Positions 11,690 to 25,600 of a stretch of 64,000 bases of DNA are shown piece by piece. Both the position numbers and the translations under genes were made by a program. The notes beneath the pieces were generated by a model, which was given only the letters and a program-made list of their open reading frames with translations, made no database searches and had not been told where the DNA came from. Position 1 is the stretch's first letter. Every line of letters begins with the position of its first letter. Source of the DNA: Periplaneta americana (Eukaryota > Arthropoda > Insecta > Blattodea > Blattidae); the NCBI RefSeq assembly GCF_040183065.1, contig NC_091128.1:171527244-171591243 (forward strand), given 5' to 3'.

Positions 11690-12200
11690 CAACTTCAAAA
11701 CATCAGCATGCTCCAACCATATACCATAAAGCACTGCTACCTTTTGCAAAGTGTTCTGGCATTCTGAAAGTTTTTATATATTCATTTCACCTCAACATGT
11801 CTCCCGTGGTGCCCTCAGAATGTAAGGCAATAATCCATTTCTGTCCTTGTGTGGACCAGCATATCTTCACTAACAATTGGAATAACTTCAGTTATTTTTA
11901 TCTGAAGGATGCAATTTCATTAACTGTGTTCTGTACAAACAAACCTTTACGTATCCTCACAGGAAGAAATCTAAGATTGTGATACCAGGAGATTGTGGAT
12001 GTCAGGTAATTGGTCCATCACAGTCTATCCACCTCCCAGGATATTGTTAATTCAGAATAATCTATCCCAAACATCTGTGCACGAGGGTTGAAAAATGATT
12101 GATGATTCCAACTCCATCTGGGGAAGTATGTAATGTTCGAGCATATTAAGGTAAATGGCCCTTGTAATAGTATTCTTAGCAAAGAAAAATAGACCTATCA
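11690..12200 (-). pseudogene. DDE transposase relic
   Basis: The - strand contains YLNMLEHYILPQME followed by SSIIFQPSCTDVW, matching the catalytic region (ML..YVLPQL...IFQQDGAPPH) of Tc1/IS630-related transposases common in insects. It continues as decayed sequence (WHNLRFLPVRI... region) toward 11700. Several stops interrupt the frame. Terminal repeats were not found, so boundaries are approximate. Confidence 0.5.
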
Positions 12201-12209
12201 CACTATTGT

Positions 12210-13179
12210 GCATGACACCCAGCGGTGGCTGATTAACTGAGGCCGGGTTTCAATCACTTGGCTTAACTGAAATCAAATTTTGTGTTTTTATATAATATAT
12301 TAGTTATTTGAATGAAGCATATATCGTTGCAGAAGTATTTGAAAACTTTGTAATGTATATAGATCTGTTTTGCAGTAAAATTTGTCCCCAAGGTCAGGAT
12401 CGCTCGTGCCGGGTCTGGCTTCTGAATTTCGTATATTTTCGCGGGCTTTGATGTTGCACTTTAAACGTTGTAGCTGAGGCACAATTCGTCTGGCCTCGTG
12501 GCCTGGTCAGCTTTCACTCCTCCCAGCCATGTACTGGTCTCAAAGGTAGAATGGAGTGGGAATAGCAGTGGTAACTTGTCTTCCTAAATAGACCATAAAT
12601 AAAAAAAATTCCTACTGTTTAGAAGACAGAGACCAACACTGTTCTCTCCCCTTATGTCTCAGTTTATGACTTAAGTGAGGGTGTTGTACTATTGTACTTC
12701 ATACTACAGTAGTGAGTCTAGTCCAATGTTATGTGTTTCGGGAAAATAGAAACAAATGTGAAAAATAATGATGATGTAGTTAATTCATTGTTAGAGTGTC
12801 CTTTTCGAGAAGAAATAATATTGAAAGAAAGGAAGTTTTAAATAAAGAGAGAGCCTACCGAGATACCTACGACATCGCTGACAATTTTTCTGACATAATC
12901 TTAAAACGCGAGTTTCTATTTGCATCCTGGTATGAGCAATATAAATGGTTAATTGGTAATGTGGTGCAAAATAAACTTTTTTGTTGGCTTTCTTTGTTGC
13001 TGTCAAAGGAAAAAAATAAAAGAAAGAACATTTCCAGGGGAATTTCAACACATACTTCTTTAGTCGACAAGTGAGCATAATATGGGTTGCTTCATCACAA
13101 TCACTGAAAAAACTCAGCATAACAACTTATTTGGTGAGTGACATTTTTCATTAATAATAATAATAATAATAATAGAGTA
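12210..13179. other. Unassigned non-coding stretch
   Basis: Overlapping open frames on both strands at 12791-13120 have no recognisable domain and no splice or repeat context. A short (TAA)n run lies at 13154-13173. Confidence 0.4.
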
Positions 13180-13315
13180 AAAAAGGTAAAGGTATCCCCG
13201 TAACATGCCATGAAGGCACTTGGAGGGCATGGAGGTAGAGCCCCATGCTTTTCATGACCTTGGCACTAGAATGAGGTGGTGTGGTCGGCACCATGCTCTG
13301 ACCGCCTCAGAGTAA
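13180..13315 (-). repeat. Short interspersed repeat, family S1 (copy 2)
   Basis: Reverse complement of the 2150-2290 part of the first copy (GGTATCCCCGTAACATGCCA, GAGGTAGAGCCCCATGCTTT, GACCGCCTC). Confidence 0.75.
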
Positions 13316-13341
13316 TAATTTATTATATTAATAATATAATA

Positions 13342-13548
13342 CTTACTTACAAATGGCTTTTAAGGAACCCGAAGGTTCATTGCCACCCTCACATAAGCCC
13401 ACCATCGGTCCCTATCCTGTGCAAGATTAGGCCTAATCCAGTCTCTATCATCATATCCCACCTCCCTCAAATCCTTTTTAATATTATCCTCCCATCTACG
13501 TCTCGGCCTCCCTAAAGGTCTTTTTCCCTCTGGTCTCCCAACTAACAC
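13342..13548 (-). mobile_element. 5'-truncated LINE tail (family A, copy 2)
   Basis: The - strand encodes the same tail as 306-651 (VGRPEGKRPLGRPRRRWED, then [12 protein letters not shown] and RDRWWAYVRVAMNLR). It is flanked by a 13-bp direct repeat, TAATAATATAATA, at 13329-13341 and 13549-13561. About 207 bp long. Confidence 0.85.
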
Positions 13549-13561
13549 TAATAATATAATA

Positions 13562-15035
13562 ACAATAATAATTAATATCTTGAATATACATTTCCTATAG
13601 GAAGCACTTAAACTAAGCAGTTGCATCTGGCCTCACCGAAGATATCGGTCACTGGCCACTACTGATGAAACCACACCAGACATTTGTCTGGATACAACAT
13701 CTTTTGTAAGTAGGTCCTACTTATTGTCAATTATTGAGTTCAAAGCGAAACAGACGAATGCATAAAGCAGAGAGTGGTTGTTTGGCCACAAAGCTCGAAT
13801 GATTTACATGTTGTAAACACAAAGACATAATCACTTACGTAAGATGTCATGAACATTTGATCTCCATAGCTACAATTCACATGAAGCACAACAAATCGAC
13901 TTAAGGACTGGGTTGGAATGCAGCTTGCACATTGTCAATAGTGACGAGTAGGGTTTCGGACATTGACCTTTTTGCCTGTTTGATTTCTGTTTGCGTAAGT
14001 TAGGGAAAAGGATGGTATAATTTGAACTTCGTTTCCTAATCGATGCACATTTTTCATTTTTTGCATGTAGAAATATCATTGCTGCAACTTAAATTCGAGA
14101 TCAGCTTTCGAAAAAAAAAATGGGGCCCAAATTTTGAATAAAATATTACCAGGGTACAGTAATTCACTAATGGGTATATCTCAGCCATCTTTAAGAGAAA
14201 TTCAAAATCTCTTTGACATTTTACTCCTAAAAGCACTTTGTTTAAAATGTCTGGAGCATAATTTAAAAATTGGCTTTCAAAATTTAAGATAAACGACTAC
14301 AATTTAAGAACGAATTTTAGAAATACTTTTATAGAAATATGGAGGAATATTTTCAAATGCAACAAAACAAATTTCTATTTAAAAAAAAGTCCCAATAGCC
14401 TAAAGAGTATTTCGGACTTTTGCCCTAAGGAACAATGCACACAAAATGACACAAGTAGTTCAGGAGAAAAAAAGGTACAAAGTGGTTGAAAACAGTGTTT
14501 CTATTGGTGAAATAGGTATACCATAGTTATAAATTCGGAGGGAAGAAGTGGCAGGGCTAATGTAATTAGAGCCTACGTACTGAAAACATTTCTGTTGAAA
14601 AAGTAGCGGTAATTGATCAGTCAGCTAATGTTAATATTACACATGAATATGGAAATGACGTATTGGAGAGGAGGAAAAAGGTACAGTAACTTAAATGTGA
14701 ATTACCACAAGGACTGGGAGAGAATGAGACAGGCTTCATCACGACGACAGCCGAGGCTGTAATGACTGTAGAAACTTCTTAAACAATAATCACAATTTCT
14801 TACAGAAGACCAGTGGCAATTTTTTTTTTTACGACAGCGGAGTCCAAAGGCTAGGACTGCAGCCTGTAGTGGTTTTACCACTCCTGCTGGGAATGATTTT
14901 TATTTAATTGTCGTGCTTCTATAGATGCCGGTATCGTCACAATAATATATATTCATACCACGTATGTACCATTTTGGGTGGATATATCGGTACTATTGAA
15001 ATAATAATGAAACGGAGAGACGAAGGAATGTTGGG
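13562..15035. other. Unassigned AT-rich stretch
   Basis: No recognisable protein. A T-run at 14819-14830 precedes a short GC-richer block (CGGAGTCCAAAGGCTAGGAC) that could be an old repeat end, but I cannot assign it. Confidence 0.4.
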
Positions 15036-15039
15036 TCAA

Positions 15040-15110
15040 CGCCGGATTCGAACTCGGGTCGGAAATCATTATAAGCCAATGTTCTGCAAATGAGCTACCA
15101 AGGCCCCTTG
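15040..15110 (-). repeat. tRNA-like (Ile-type) SINE or pseudo-tRNA
   Basis: The - strand reads as a near-complete tRNA cloverleaf: TTGGTAGCTCATTTGCAGAA (D arm), anticodon stem ATTGG/TGATT with loop CTTATAA (anticodon TAT), T arm CGAGTTCGAATCCGG. The anticodon stem has mismatches and the acceptor stem pairs poorly, so I call it a pseudo-tRNA or SINE head. Confidence 0.55.
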
Positions 15111-16074
15111 TAAACGGTTAAGTTATGCTAATTTTTGTAAGTAATTCACGAAATATTTTTGTCTTCAGAAGTTTCTGATGATGAGCAGGCCTATATCACG
15201 AATCATGATTATGGGACTTCGTCGCCATAATAAAATTGTAGCCTGCTCAGAAAATATGCCACAATTGTAGCCTACTGCTCAGAAAATATGTTTTGCACTG
15301 AAAATTATTTTCCATGTGCATACTTTCCGAATCAATTGACTCAGTATTCAGTAGTTTTTTTTTTTTTTTTGCGATAATCTAAATTTTGCACATAATGATG
15401 AATTTGAAAGTACAACACACCTATGTTCATAATACTCTTTTGAATTTGAACTTCTGAAGTTACAGAAGTGAAAGAATTAAATTGTTACTCATTTCACCAC
15501 TATTGATCTTTTACAACCGATCGCGATAATGAATATTGAAAATCATTCGTAAAGAAACTCATGCCTGTTCACCTTTGGTCGCGAGTTATTTTAAAGATAT
15601 CTTATCAACTTTGCTGTACCCTATTTGGAATTTAAGAACTCTTACAATAATGAGTAATATGGTAGGCCTATTCAAGGTTGCACATTATTTGCTAATGTTC
15701 GTGAGCATAAACGAAATCTGTTGAGAACACGGAAATTATGTGAATTGTGGTCGTGCTTCCTACTTTCCCTTATATTTCTTATTTCCTATTATACAAGAAT
15801 GTTGCTCAGACTACCTCTCTCTGCCAATGGTACGTCCCGCAACATTTACTCCATTAAAGACGTGACATACAGACCGTAAACAACCTTCGTTAAAATGACA
15901 ATACGTGATTCTTAATGAGCAGAGATAATCTTGAAGTAATAAAGCTAATTTGTCACGAAGCAAGATTAAAAGTCGTTCGATGGTTCAGTGACTCATTCAT
16001 AGATCACTATTTGTATTATTGTTTGTAGTATGATCGTTTAACGGGGGCTATTTGAAAACTGACATTTTTACAAT
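15111..16074. other. 5' flank of the GPR180/TMEM145 gene
   Basis: It contains a short tandem duplication near 15235-15290 (TTGTAGCCT..GCTCAGAAAATATG, two copies) and a T-run at 15355-15370. No TATA box or initiator can be fixed from sequence alone; the gene's promoter and 5'UTR should lie within the last few hundred bases. Confidence 0.4.
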
Positions 16075-16607
16075 ATGGCTTCCAGGAAACAGATGGAAGC
16101 AATGTGTGTTTCGAAGTATGTTTCTTTTCTCCGTGTTAGTGTGTATATATTTTATTTATTCGTGTTGTTATCACTTCCAATTCAACATGTGGACTCTAGT
16201 CATATTACAGGTACATGGAATACGAAAGAGTTTTTTAAGTTCCTTATAAAATTTGGTTTTAAAAAAACCGATGTACACAATTCGAAGGATACTTCAGGAT
16301 ACATTTTTGGCAATATTACTGCCAAAACAAATTTTACTCACAATGTGACGTTTGCAGTGTTGGACAGAGGATATTTTTTAGAATATTATGGAAATAGGAC
16401 TATTGTAAATAAGGAAAAGGCATGTACTCAAATGTTCAATAAAATAAGCACCATTGCTTATGACTTCCGTTGCTATGATCAAGGAGAGGATTTCTTGAGG
16501 AAAGTCCCATGCCCAAAAGGGAGTGTTTGTGTGGACGAAGATGCACCTTGGAATGTAGTGAAAGGACACCAATTTACATTTGTTATTGAAGATTTAATGC
16601 AGCCAAG
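16075..16607 (+). CDS. GPR180/TMEM145 gene exon 1
   Basis: It starts at ATG 16075 ([10 protein letters not shown]...). The first ATG gives a signal peptide; downstream in-frame Mets at residues 7 and 10 are alternatives. The exon encodes residues 1-177 plus two bases, ending ...EDLMQPR across the splice, with donor AAG|GTAAGA at 16608. Confidence 0.92.
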
Positions 16608-19600
16608 GTAAGAATGGATTTTGTTTAATCGAGCCGATAGAGCACTGTCATGCTGTTATTTTTTTTTGTGACAACTAAGTTATAGAGGCTACTAGATCAG
16701 TAAAAAGTAAAATTAATTGTATTGCATAAAAGTGACACAAATCTTAATAAGTTAATAACTGATCATTAGGTGCTATAAAATGTAGTAATTTAGTGTCAGA
16801 CAATTGAGAGTTTTAGATCTATTTAAAGGAAGGAGATGGTATTAAATTTCAGAATTAAGTTATTAGCTTGCGTAGGTTCAAAAAGTATAGTGGTTGAATT
16901 TGTCAGTTAAGTAACTTTTTTTTTTAATAAACGATTGTCCGATAAAAATGTAGTAACTTTTCCCCTGTTAAAGTAAGTACAGTGCATATCCCTTTCAGTT
17001 CTTCAGTAAAAAATCTTGGCATTCACATGGATAATAATCTCAACTGGGACATGCAAATCACAGAAACCTGCAGAAAAGTATATTCTATTATCCATGTGCT
17101 AAAAAGGATAAATGTTCATCTCCCCTCTTGCTTAAAAAAGTCCCTTGTGCAGACACTTGCATTTCCCTATTTCGACTATGCGGACATTTTACTGACTGAC
17201 CTCTCCAGCGACAACAAAATGAAACTTCAACGTGCTCATAATTTATGTGTACGTTTTGTAAGCAATGTTCGTAAATATGATCATATTACCCCATCCCTGG
17301 AAGCAATAGGTTGGCTTAAACTAGATAAGAAAAGAAATTTACATTCACTTCTCTTTCTCTTCGAAATCTTGAACTCTTCTATTCCTTCGTACCTGTCGTC
17401 TCGCTTCACTTACCTTTCTTCCCACCATAATCTGAACACACGCTCTCGTCATGAAACAATACTAACAATACCATCCCATCGCACCTCCTCATACTCATCT
17501 TCTTTCACAATAGCCCTGCCAAGACTCTGGAATTCGCTACCTGCTAGCATCAGGGACTGTCGAAATAAAATTGAATTCAAACGAAAACTTACTAGGCACT
17601 TGGTCAGTAATTGATTACTTGTAAATAGTTTCTTTAATCTATGACAAAATATTTCAATATTCAGTAATTTCATCACTATACAATTTTGTTATTCTAGATT
17701 TAATTTGTAATTCAGTAAATATAAAATATTCTTTGTTTCTCTATGATAAATTATCTAGCTTTAATTATTCAGGTAATCTTTTCGTACTTTGATTTTATTG
17801 TAATTGTAAATTTAATACTAACTGTAATATTATTTGTAATTGTAATTGTAAATTTAATACTAATTGTAATTTTATTGTTGATATTGTAGTTGGAATCTCC
17901 TGGTAGAGGGTCAGAGAAGGCCTGACGGCCTTATCTCTACCAGGTTAAATAAATAAATACTAATACTAATACTAACTTTCTTGTGAAGGTTTGTTGCTTT
18001 TTACAGGAACATCTCAGTTTTGTATAGTCTAATTTACTATAGGCTATTATCCTTCCGATACGCGCCTTTCCCGAGAATGTTAGGTTAGGTAAATGACAGG
18101 GGATCTCTGTGCGTGATCTGCGCAGGGGATTCGAAGCATTTGGGTCATTCCATTGTAACGGGTGTTACATCCACAAAGCTAAAAACAGAACACTTTCAAT
18201 GCAGCCTTAATAGAATCAAAATTTATTTATTAAAACTATTTCCCCTACATTTTCTGAACATTTTGATATAATATAATCCTAAGTTTATTTTAACGAAATT
18301 GAATAACAAATAAAAAAGATGGTGTAACGGGTGTTACAGGATTTAGACATGAACTTTTGCATAGTTATTGAAAGGTGTAAAATTCTGTGAGTTTAATGCA
18401 TACAAATTAACATCATTTTATATGGATATATATATATTAAACATTGACAAAATCAAATATGTTCTCAGTTTTCCTTTCTGCTTAAAATATTTAATTTTTT
18501 TCAAGAAAAGCTTCTGTAACAGGTGTTACACTGTGCAAATATTTCTACTTTACTGAAATGATTAATGACACTCTTCGTGTTTTCATTAAAACAATGCTAT
18601 TAAAATTTAATATAACGAAATTTCTGTGTAATAGCAATTCCATTTTATGTAAATAATTAAATTATCTTTTTTAAAATTCTCAGAGCACAATCTATTTATT
18701 AAATAGCCTAGAATGGAACAAATAGATTAATTATTGAGGAACATTCAAATTATGGTTGTTTTACAGATATTTTAGTGCATGTGTAATTAATTTTAAACAT
18801 TTTTTTTTCATTTACACTGTCACTGAATTCATAATACAGTCTGTTTCCTTAACACTTAACATCAGGTGACCAGTTGACTAAATTTTACAAAATAAATATC
18901 ATTTTCATCAGCTTTGAAGATTTTTTGCTGTGCCCAGGAACTTTCAGGAACATAATTTTAACGTCCTCTTCATTGTCAGCTTGGTTCTGGTATATTCCAA
19001 TGTATTGGAACTTTTATTCACCCTTTGATGATCCGGGTTTCTTGTTTTCACTTAAAAACCCTACCAAAACAAACATGCCAGACTTAATTTCAGATATATC
19101 AATACTGTACACTGACATGGGAATCACTTGTGTTTCACTTGTCAGTATCCCATCTTCAGAATCCCCAAAATTTGTGGAATCATCATCTTATGGTGCTAAA
19201 GAAAGTCCAGACTGGATACTTGTTCAGTGATAAATCACTACTTATTATGGCATAGGATTTCACTGTATCATTAGAACCCAAATGCAACCTGTTTTTTTCA
19301 TGCGATTGTTTACAGGAGCCATTTCTGGAAATAAGCACATTCAAATGCATTAGATCGCGGTAGAGCAAACAAATATTTTATACAGAATGGACTCTAACTA
19401 CTTAAACTACTTAAGAGAGAGTTAAAAGCTACTTTTTACTGTAATAGGTTACAGCACTCAAGTACAACATTTTGTAACTGGTATTACATGAATACTATAA
19501 CACCCGTTACTTAAAGAGTTGTAACACCCGTTACACCGTTTCTGGGTAAAATAAATGAAATATTAATTTTAAAATGTTATGGTCTCAACAAGCAACCTTA

Positions 19601-22600
19601 TAATCTCACTTTCACTACAGGATATTGTGAACAAATATTTCATAAGATCATAATTAAAACTTATTGCATATTTTGTGTAACGGGTGTTACATGCTACAGC
19701 AATTTTTATTATGCTATAATTAATTACTGAATTTGATCTTGCCTTGAATTGTAATATATGCTTGAACTTGGAAAGCTTCATACATTTCCTCCAAAAGTGC
19801 AAGATCAACAACATGGTGTTTTATGACAACAGCAGGATCTTAAACTTAAGCATGCGAAATAACATTTACTATTCAAAGAACCTACCAACAAACATATTAA
19901 AAACATATTCCATACAAGACAAATTTTCTTTAAGGGCAGTGTAATTCATACTTTTAACAGTTGATATATCAAAGCACCATACACTTTATTAATAAATGAA
20001 AAAATCACTCAGAGGCTCAGTTGGCATGGAATGACCCATTTATGCTCTCGGTTGGACGTTACTGTGGTAGCTTGTTTAGATTGTTAAGGGGTCTGTTTTT
20101 ATAAGAATTGTAGATTTGTGTAAGAGTGATATGATAATGCAGTTTTAGAGTATGATCCCAAAAGTAGCTCAGTTCATTTGGCCATTTTTATGATTTATAC
20201 ATTCATTTTAGACCTATGTCATTATATTTTAAGCTTGTTTTCTTCTAAAACAATGCTGAGCCTTATCTAGACCTGATACATTATGTTTAGGCCTGTCTAA
20301 AAGTTGTGTTATTGTGCCTGTCATTTGGCAACATGCTCAGTCCAGTCCGTAGACCAGTGGTTAAAAAAAACTAGCTCAGACATTTAATGAAAATGGACAT
20401 CCAGTTATGACTATTGTCCTTCTAAAAGGACAGTGGTCAATGTTTCAAATTACCCTCTCTGCAGTTAGCACATTTGCTTTTTCACTGGTGTCACTATTAC
20501 TGGTCTTAGAGGCTTGGTAAATGTGGTAGTTCTGATAATGTGAGTTCTGGTCATCGTTGAGTTTGAGATGTGGACGTGAGGGTGGTTCGTTTATTTCAGC
20601 TATGGCATCCGAAACGCAAATCAGATATGAAAGTTAAATATTGTTACAGTTCGAAATTATTTTACAAATTGTTGTAGATCAAATGATTCCTAATAAACAT
20701 AAATATTACGTGAAACCACAATGCGTTTGAGATATCTATTCATTGCTACATTACAATGACGAAAACTTATGTGTCCTTTTAAAAGGACAGTAGGAATATC
20801 CGCACACATTTTGAAATTGTGTTGCTTCCCCGCCTTTTCAAATTTTAGTGGATTTTCCCTGCATGAAATGCTGTGTTTGAAAATTATGCTACAGGCGAAA
20901 TTTCATCTGAAATACAGACATCGCTATAATGCCGCCTACAAATTCCACTGAAGACTTAACAGACGAGGATTCAGGGAGTTAGAAACGTGATGTAATACCT
21001 ACTAATCTATCTGCTTCACAGCTTGCAACAGGAGCAGAAAATATTTCAGCATAGCCTTCTTGTAGAGGAGGGGGAGGGGGATAGGAATGGGGTGACAAAT
21101 TTGTTGCATGTGAAGAGCAGACACAAGGTCAAAGCAGTGTTTCTGCGAACACAGCAAGATCTACATAATTTCAAGGGAAAAATTATTCTCGGGCCGGATA
21201 TCGATCCCGGAACCTTTGGCTTAGCGCACCAATGCTCTGCCGACTGAGCTACCCAGGAACTACACCCGACAGCGTCTCAACTTTTCCCTTTATATCCACA
21301 CACCTCAAGTGGGCTGACAAGACGCCAGAAACCCAACTTTTAGGGCACACAAACTCTGTGTGACTTGAATTTTTTTTTTTTGTTGATATTGTGATTGTAG
21401 GACGTAGCATCTCCAATTTAAAAGAGATGTTTAGGGTTTTAGATAATGAAGGCAAACATTGCTTAAAAGTAAAGTGAAGAAAAAACAAAATATATGAGAT
21501 TGGATAAACAGAGAAATGAAAGAGTAGTAAATTTTGAAGTGAATTAGCCTATAATTTCGAAATTGTTAAACAATTCACATATCTAGGATCGTCTATCAGT
21601 AATGAAAATAAAATAGAGAATGGAATTCATAAAAGAATAATGTATGTAAATAGAACTTATTTCTCGTTTTCACACATGTTCACATCAAGAATGCTATCTA
21701 AAGGAACAAAAACTTAAACTATATAGAACAATCATTCACCCAGTAGTTTCTTATGGAGAGGAAACATGAACAATGAAACTGTAAGATGAGAATAGCCTTT
21801 TCATCTTTGAAAAAAAAAAACATTTACGTAATATTTATGGTCCATTGTAAGAAAGGGGAGATTGGCGAAAGAGAACGAATAAAGAGATTGATCAGATATT
21901 GGAAGGCGAGAATATAGTGAGCTTTATTAAATCTATTAGGCTGAGATGGTTAGGACATGTAGTGAGAATGGAGGGGGGAAGGCTTCCTAAGATGATAATG
22001 AACGCAAGAATGGAGGGGGAAAGAAGAAGAGGAAGACAGAAGAAGCTGTGGACGGCTGAAGTATTGCGACACGTTACAAGCCTGGGTGGGAGTGAGGAAT
22101 TGGAGAACTGTGGCTGGGACAGAGTGAAGTGGAGAGCTGTTGTGAGAGAAGCCAAGGCCCACTTTGAACTGTGGTGCTACGGTTCACCCTGTATATCTTG
22201 ACTCAGCTCTCTTGTACCTTCAGGTACAGCAGGCTATTATTCAGTTCAGTTTATTAAGCCATTAAACATACAGTGATAGGCTTCGTCACAAAAAAAAAAA
22301 AAAAAACATGCATTTGAAAATATACATAGGCTATAATTGAAAACAATAATTAGAATGAAAACACAAAACATTTTGAAACTCTAAAATTAATGAAAACACT
22401 TCACTCTTATGTAATAATTGCAACTAATCTAAATATCTTTATTTGTTAAAAAACAATTTCGTATGAATTTATGTTAAGAAACTCATCTACAAAGTAGAAA
22501 GGAATAATTATAAGCCAATTATAAAATCTAGCTTTGAAACTGTTGGTTGGTAACTTATAATATTGACTGGGAAGCTTATTATATAATTTCATCCCCATGA

Positions 22601-25600
22601 CAGAAAAATTTGTACTAGTTTTATGTAATCTACAGTATTGAATATTAATTTGTTCTAACTTCATGATCATGTATATTGGCTATTAATGAGTAATTGTCTA
22701 TATTTTGTCGAGTGTAAAGGACTAGGTCGTATATATATAAATTTATGACAGTTAATATCTGTGATTGTTTGAAAAGAGGTCGACAATGTTCAAGATAGTT
22801 TGATTGACATAGAATTCTAATGGCTTTCTTTTGCAAAATCAAGACATCCCAATTTTGCTACCATTCCCCTAGAAAATTAAGGCATACCTAATTATCGACT
22901 GAAAGAACGAAAAGTAGGCACATCTTAAATAATTTTGAGAAACACAAGTCACTAATTTCTTTAATAAATAGGCCTAACTTATATAACTCTTGATAATTTT
23001 GTGCATATATATTCGATATGTTTTTCCCATGTTAAACTGGAGTCTATAAAAAGTCCTAGAAATTTGGTATAGTTTTGTATGTTGTCCTTTTTTATTACAT
23101 GATTTAGGGTAAAAGTTATGTTGATAGTCTTTTCTTGATTAAGCAAAAAACCATTAGATTCAAACCATAAAGCCATCTGTGATAGAATATCATTGGTTAG
23201 AGCATGTAATTCATTCAGAGTAGAGCTAGAACATAAGAATGTAGTGTCATCAGCATACATAATTGTTATAGCTTTAATGAATTTAGGAAGGTCATTTATT
23301 GCTACTAAGAATAGCAGTGGACCAATTATTGAGCCTTGTGGAACACCATAATGTATACTGGAGAGACTTGACCAATTGTCACCTATTGAGACTAATTGCC
23401 TCCTGCCATGAAGATAGGTTCTAAAAATATTTAGTGTATTCCCTCGAATACCATAAAATTCTAATTTTGATAAAATTAAGTTGTGATTAATGCAATTGAA
23501 CGCTTTGGACAGATCACAAAACACAGCATTAACTTGTGACCTTAAAATTTCTGTTATTAAAAGCTCAATTGCATCATTTGTTGATTTCCTTCTTCTAAAG
23601 CCAAATTGGTTAGTACTAAAGAGATTTGAATTTTCAAAGACCACATAAGAAATGATAAAATCTTAGAAGAGCTGGAAATGGTGCCCATATTAGATTACAT
23701 CCATCAATATCAACAATACTGGCGCCATCATGTGAACTGCATGTCCAGATCCAGAATCTCAAGATTTTAAATTACCAACCAAACGGTAAAAGATCACTGG
23801 AAGAGATGAATGGAAAATTTCTTGTAGACCTTAACAGTTCTTTGAGAACTACAACATTAAAGGAAGATGATGAATTGATAAATTAGTGACTTATTCATCA
23901 TGGATGTAGACAAAAATAATTTTATTGTTCATGGTACGGTATTCCAGAACGAAACAAAAGAAGTAAGTTTGATACTTTAAAAAAAGCTGAAGGGAGTGAG
24001 GCAATCTATAGTTCATGACATACATAAACTCGATAACACTGATAAGTTAAATATGATAATTCTTGTTTGTCTTCATGGCAGCTTTTGTCCTACCTCCCAT
24101 CTGGCTTGAAAACTGCATTACCTATCATAATACAAAGAACAATACTTGCCCCTGTCTATTGCTTGTCTTAGCCCTCCCATGATTAATAATTCTCTGCAGT
24201 TTATGAATGTTATCTTTCCGTTTCTCACATGTTCTTATGGGTATTTTTCCTTGAAAAGTCTCGTTTAACTACCTTATTTTCAAGGTAACTGCAATAATAG
24301 TGTTATGCAGTATTACATTAATTGTTCTGAGTGACAGAAGACTCCACCTCTGAATAACAAGTGAATTTCTCATGTTCATATTACCATATTCCTTCATCTA
24401 TTCTTATCCATGATTAGGGTTGCCAACTTTTTTTGAAAATACAGGAGACTGAGGAATCGACAAAATTTCACATAGAAAATTGACAAATTATTCGGTTCAG
24501 TTACTGAAAAACAACTTTATTTTATGCTTCGGCAGCTAGGCTTAAATTAAGAGTATTTTGAAGCATATTTTGTCTCGTGTAATAGTTGAAGTCGACTGCA
24601 GTTTTCAGCTCTCATTTGATTAGATGACGTCCTCATGTTTCGAACATTCGTCCAATTTATTGTTCATGAGATGAAACATCCTCCTTGTATGAGCATTACT
24701 GCTTGGTAAGCTTAGAACAAAACTAGCCAGTTTTTTCCAAATTTATAACATTAATATGGTTTGATTTTAAACCGGTGAGCACCAAAACTCATTTCTGGCA
24801 AGCATTATGTTTTAGTATACAAAGGCTGCACATTTTGATGCATATCTGAACAAGAAAATTCATCATGTAAATCATCATTCATGGCAGAATCAAATGTGTA
24901 GAATAAAGATTTTTATATTATCCAAAAATAAGGGAGAAAAGTACTCAAAGAGAAGTATAATATGGGAGTTGGGAGTCTATTAAAATTAGGGGCAAATACG
25001 GGAGACCCCAGGAAATACGGGAGAGTTGACAACCCTATCCATGATATAGTGAGAAACTTATCGACAAAATTATTTTCGTACAGAGTGGAGTTTTGAAGTA
25101 CTATCACAGTCTATTATATACAGTCACAAAGCTTGAGTTGTGAGGGTGCTGGGAACAATAGACTGTGCCGGTACTATTTCACATTGTCTGTAATGAGGCG
25201 ATATTAGCAATCCTAGTGGTTAGCAACTATCTATGGATGCATATTTACTACGTATTGAGCTTCGTGACTGTATATACTAGACTGTGGTACTATGTCTTTC
25301 TCTACACTGAATATGGGCACCCATTCCAGGATCCATGGTGAAACAAAAAGTGGCAAAATTTCAAACGCTTACTGTAACAACACTATGAGCCACAGCTGAA
25401 TGCTAATGTTATTAGTATTTAGGCTATAAACCAAATATAACTCGTGTGACCACACTCAAAGCGTGAAGGTGCCAAAATTTTGTATAAAATTAGCTGTGTC
25501 ACTCAGCCTCTCTCAGTAATATCTCTGCATCGACACATTTTTCATGCACAGATTTGTTTTTCAGGAAAAATAAACAGGTGTAGTGGAACTATTCGCCCAG

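Noticed and set aside
12791-13120. Overlapping frames on both strands
   Set aside because: Composition-like sequence, no family resemblance and no repeat or exon context.
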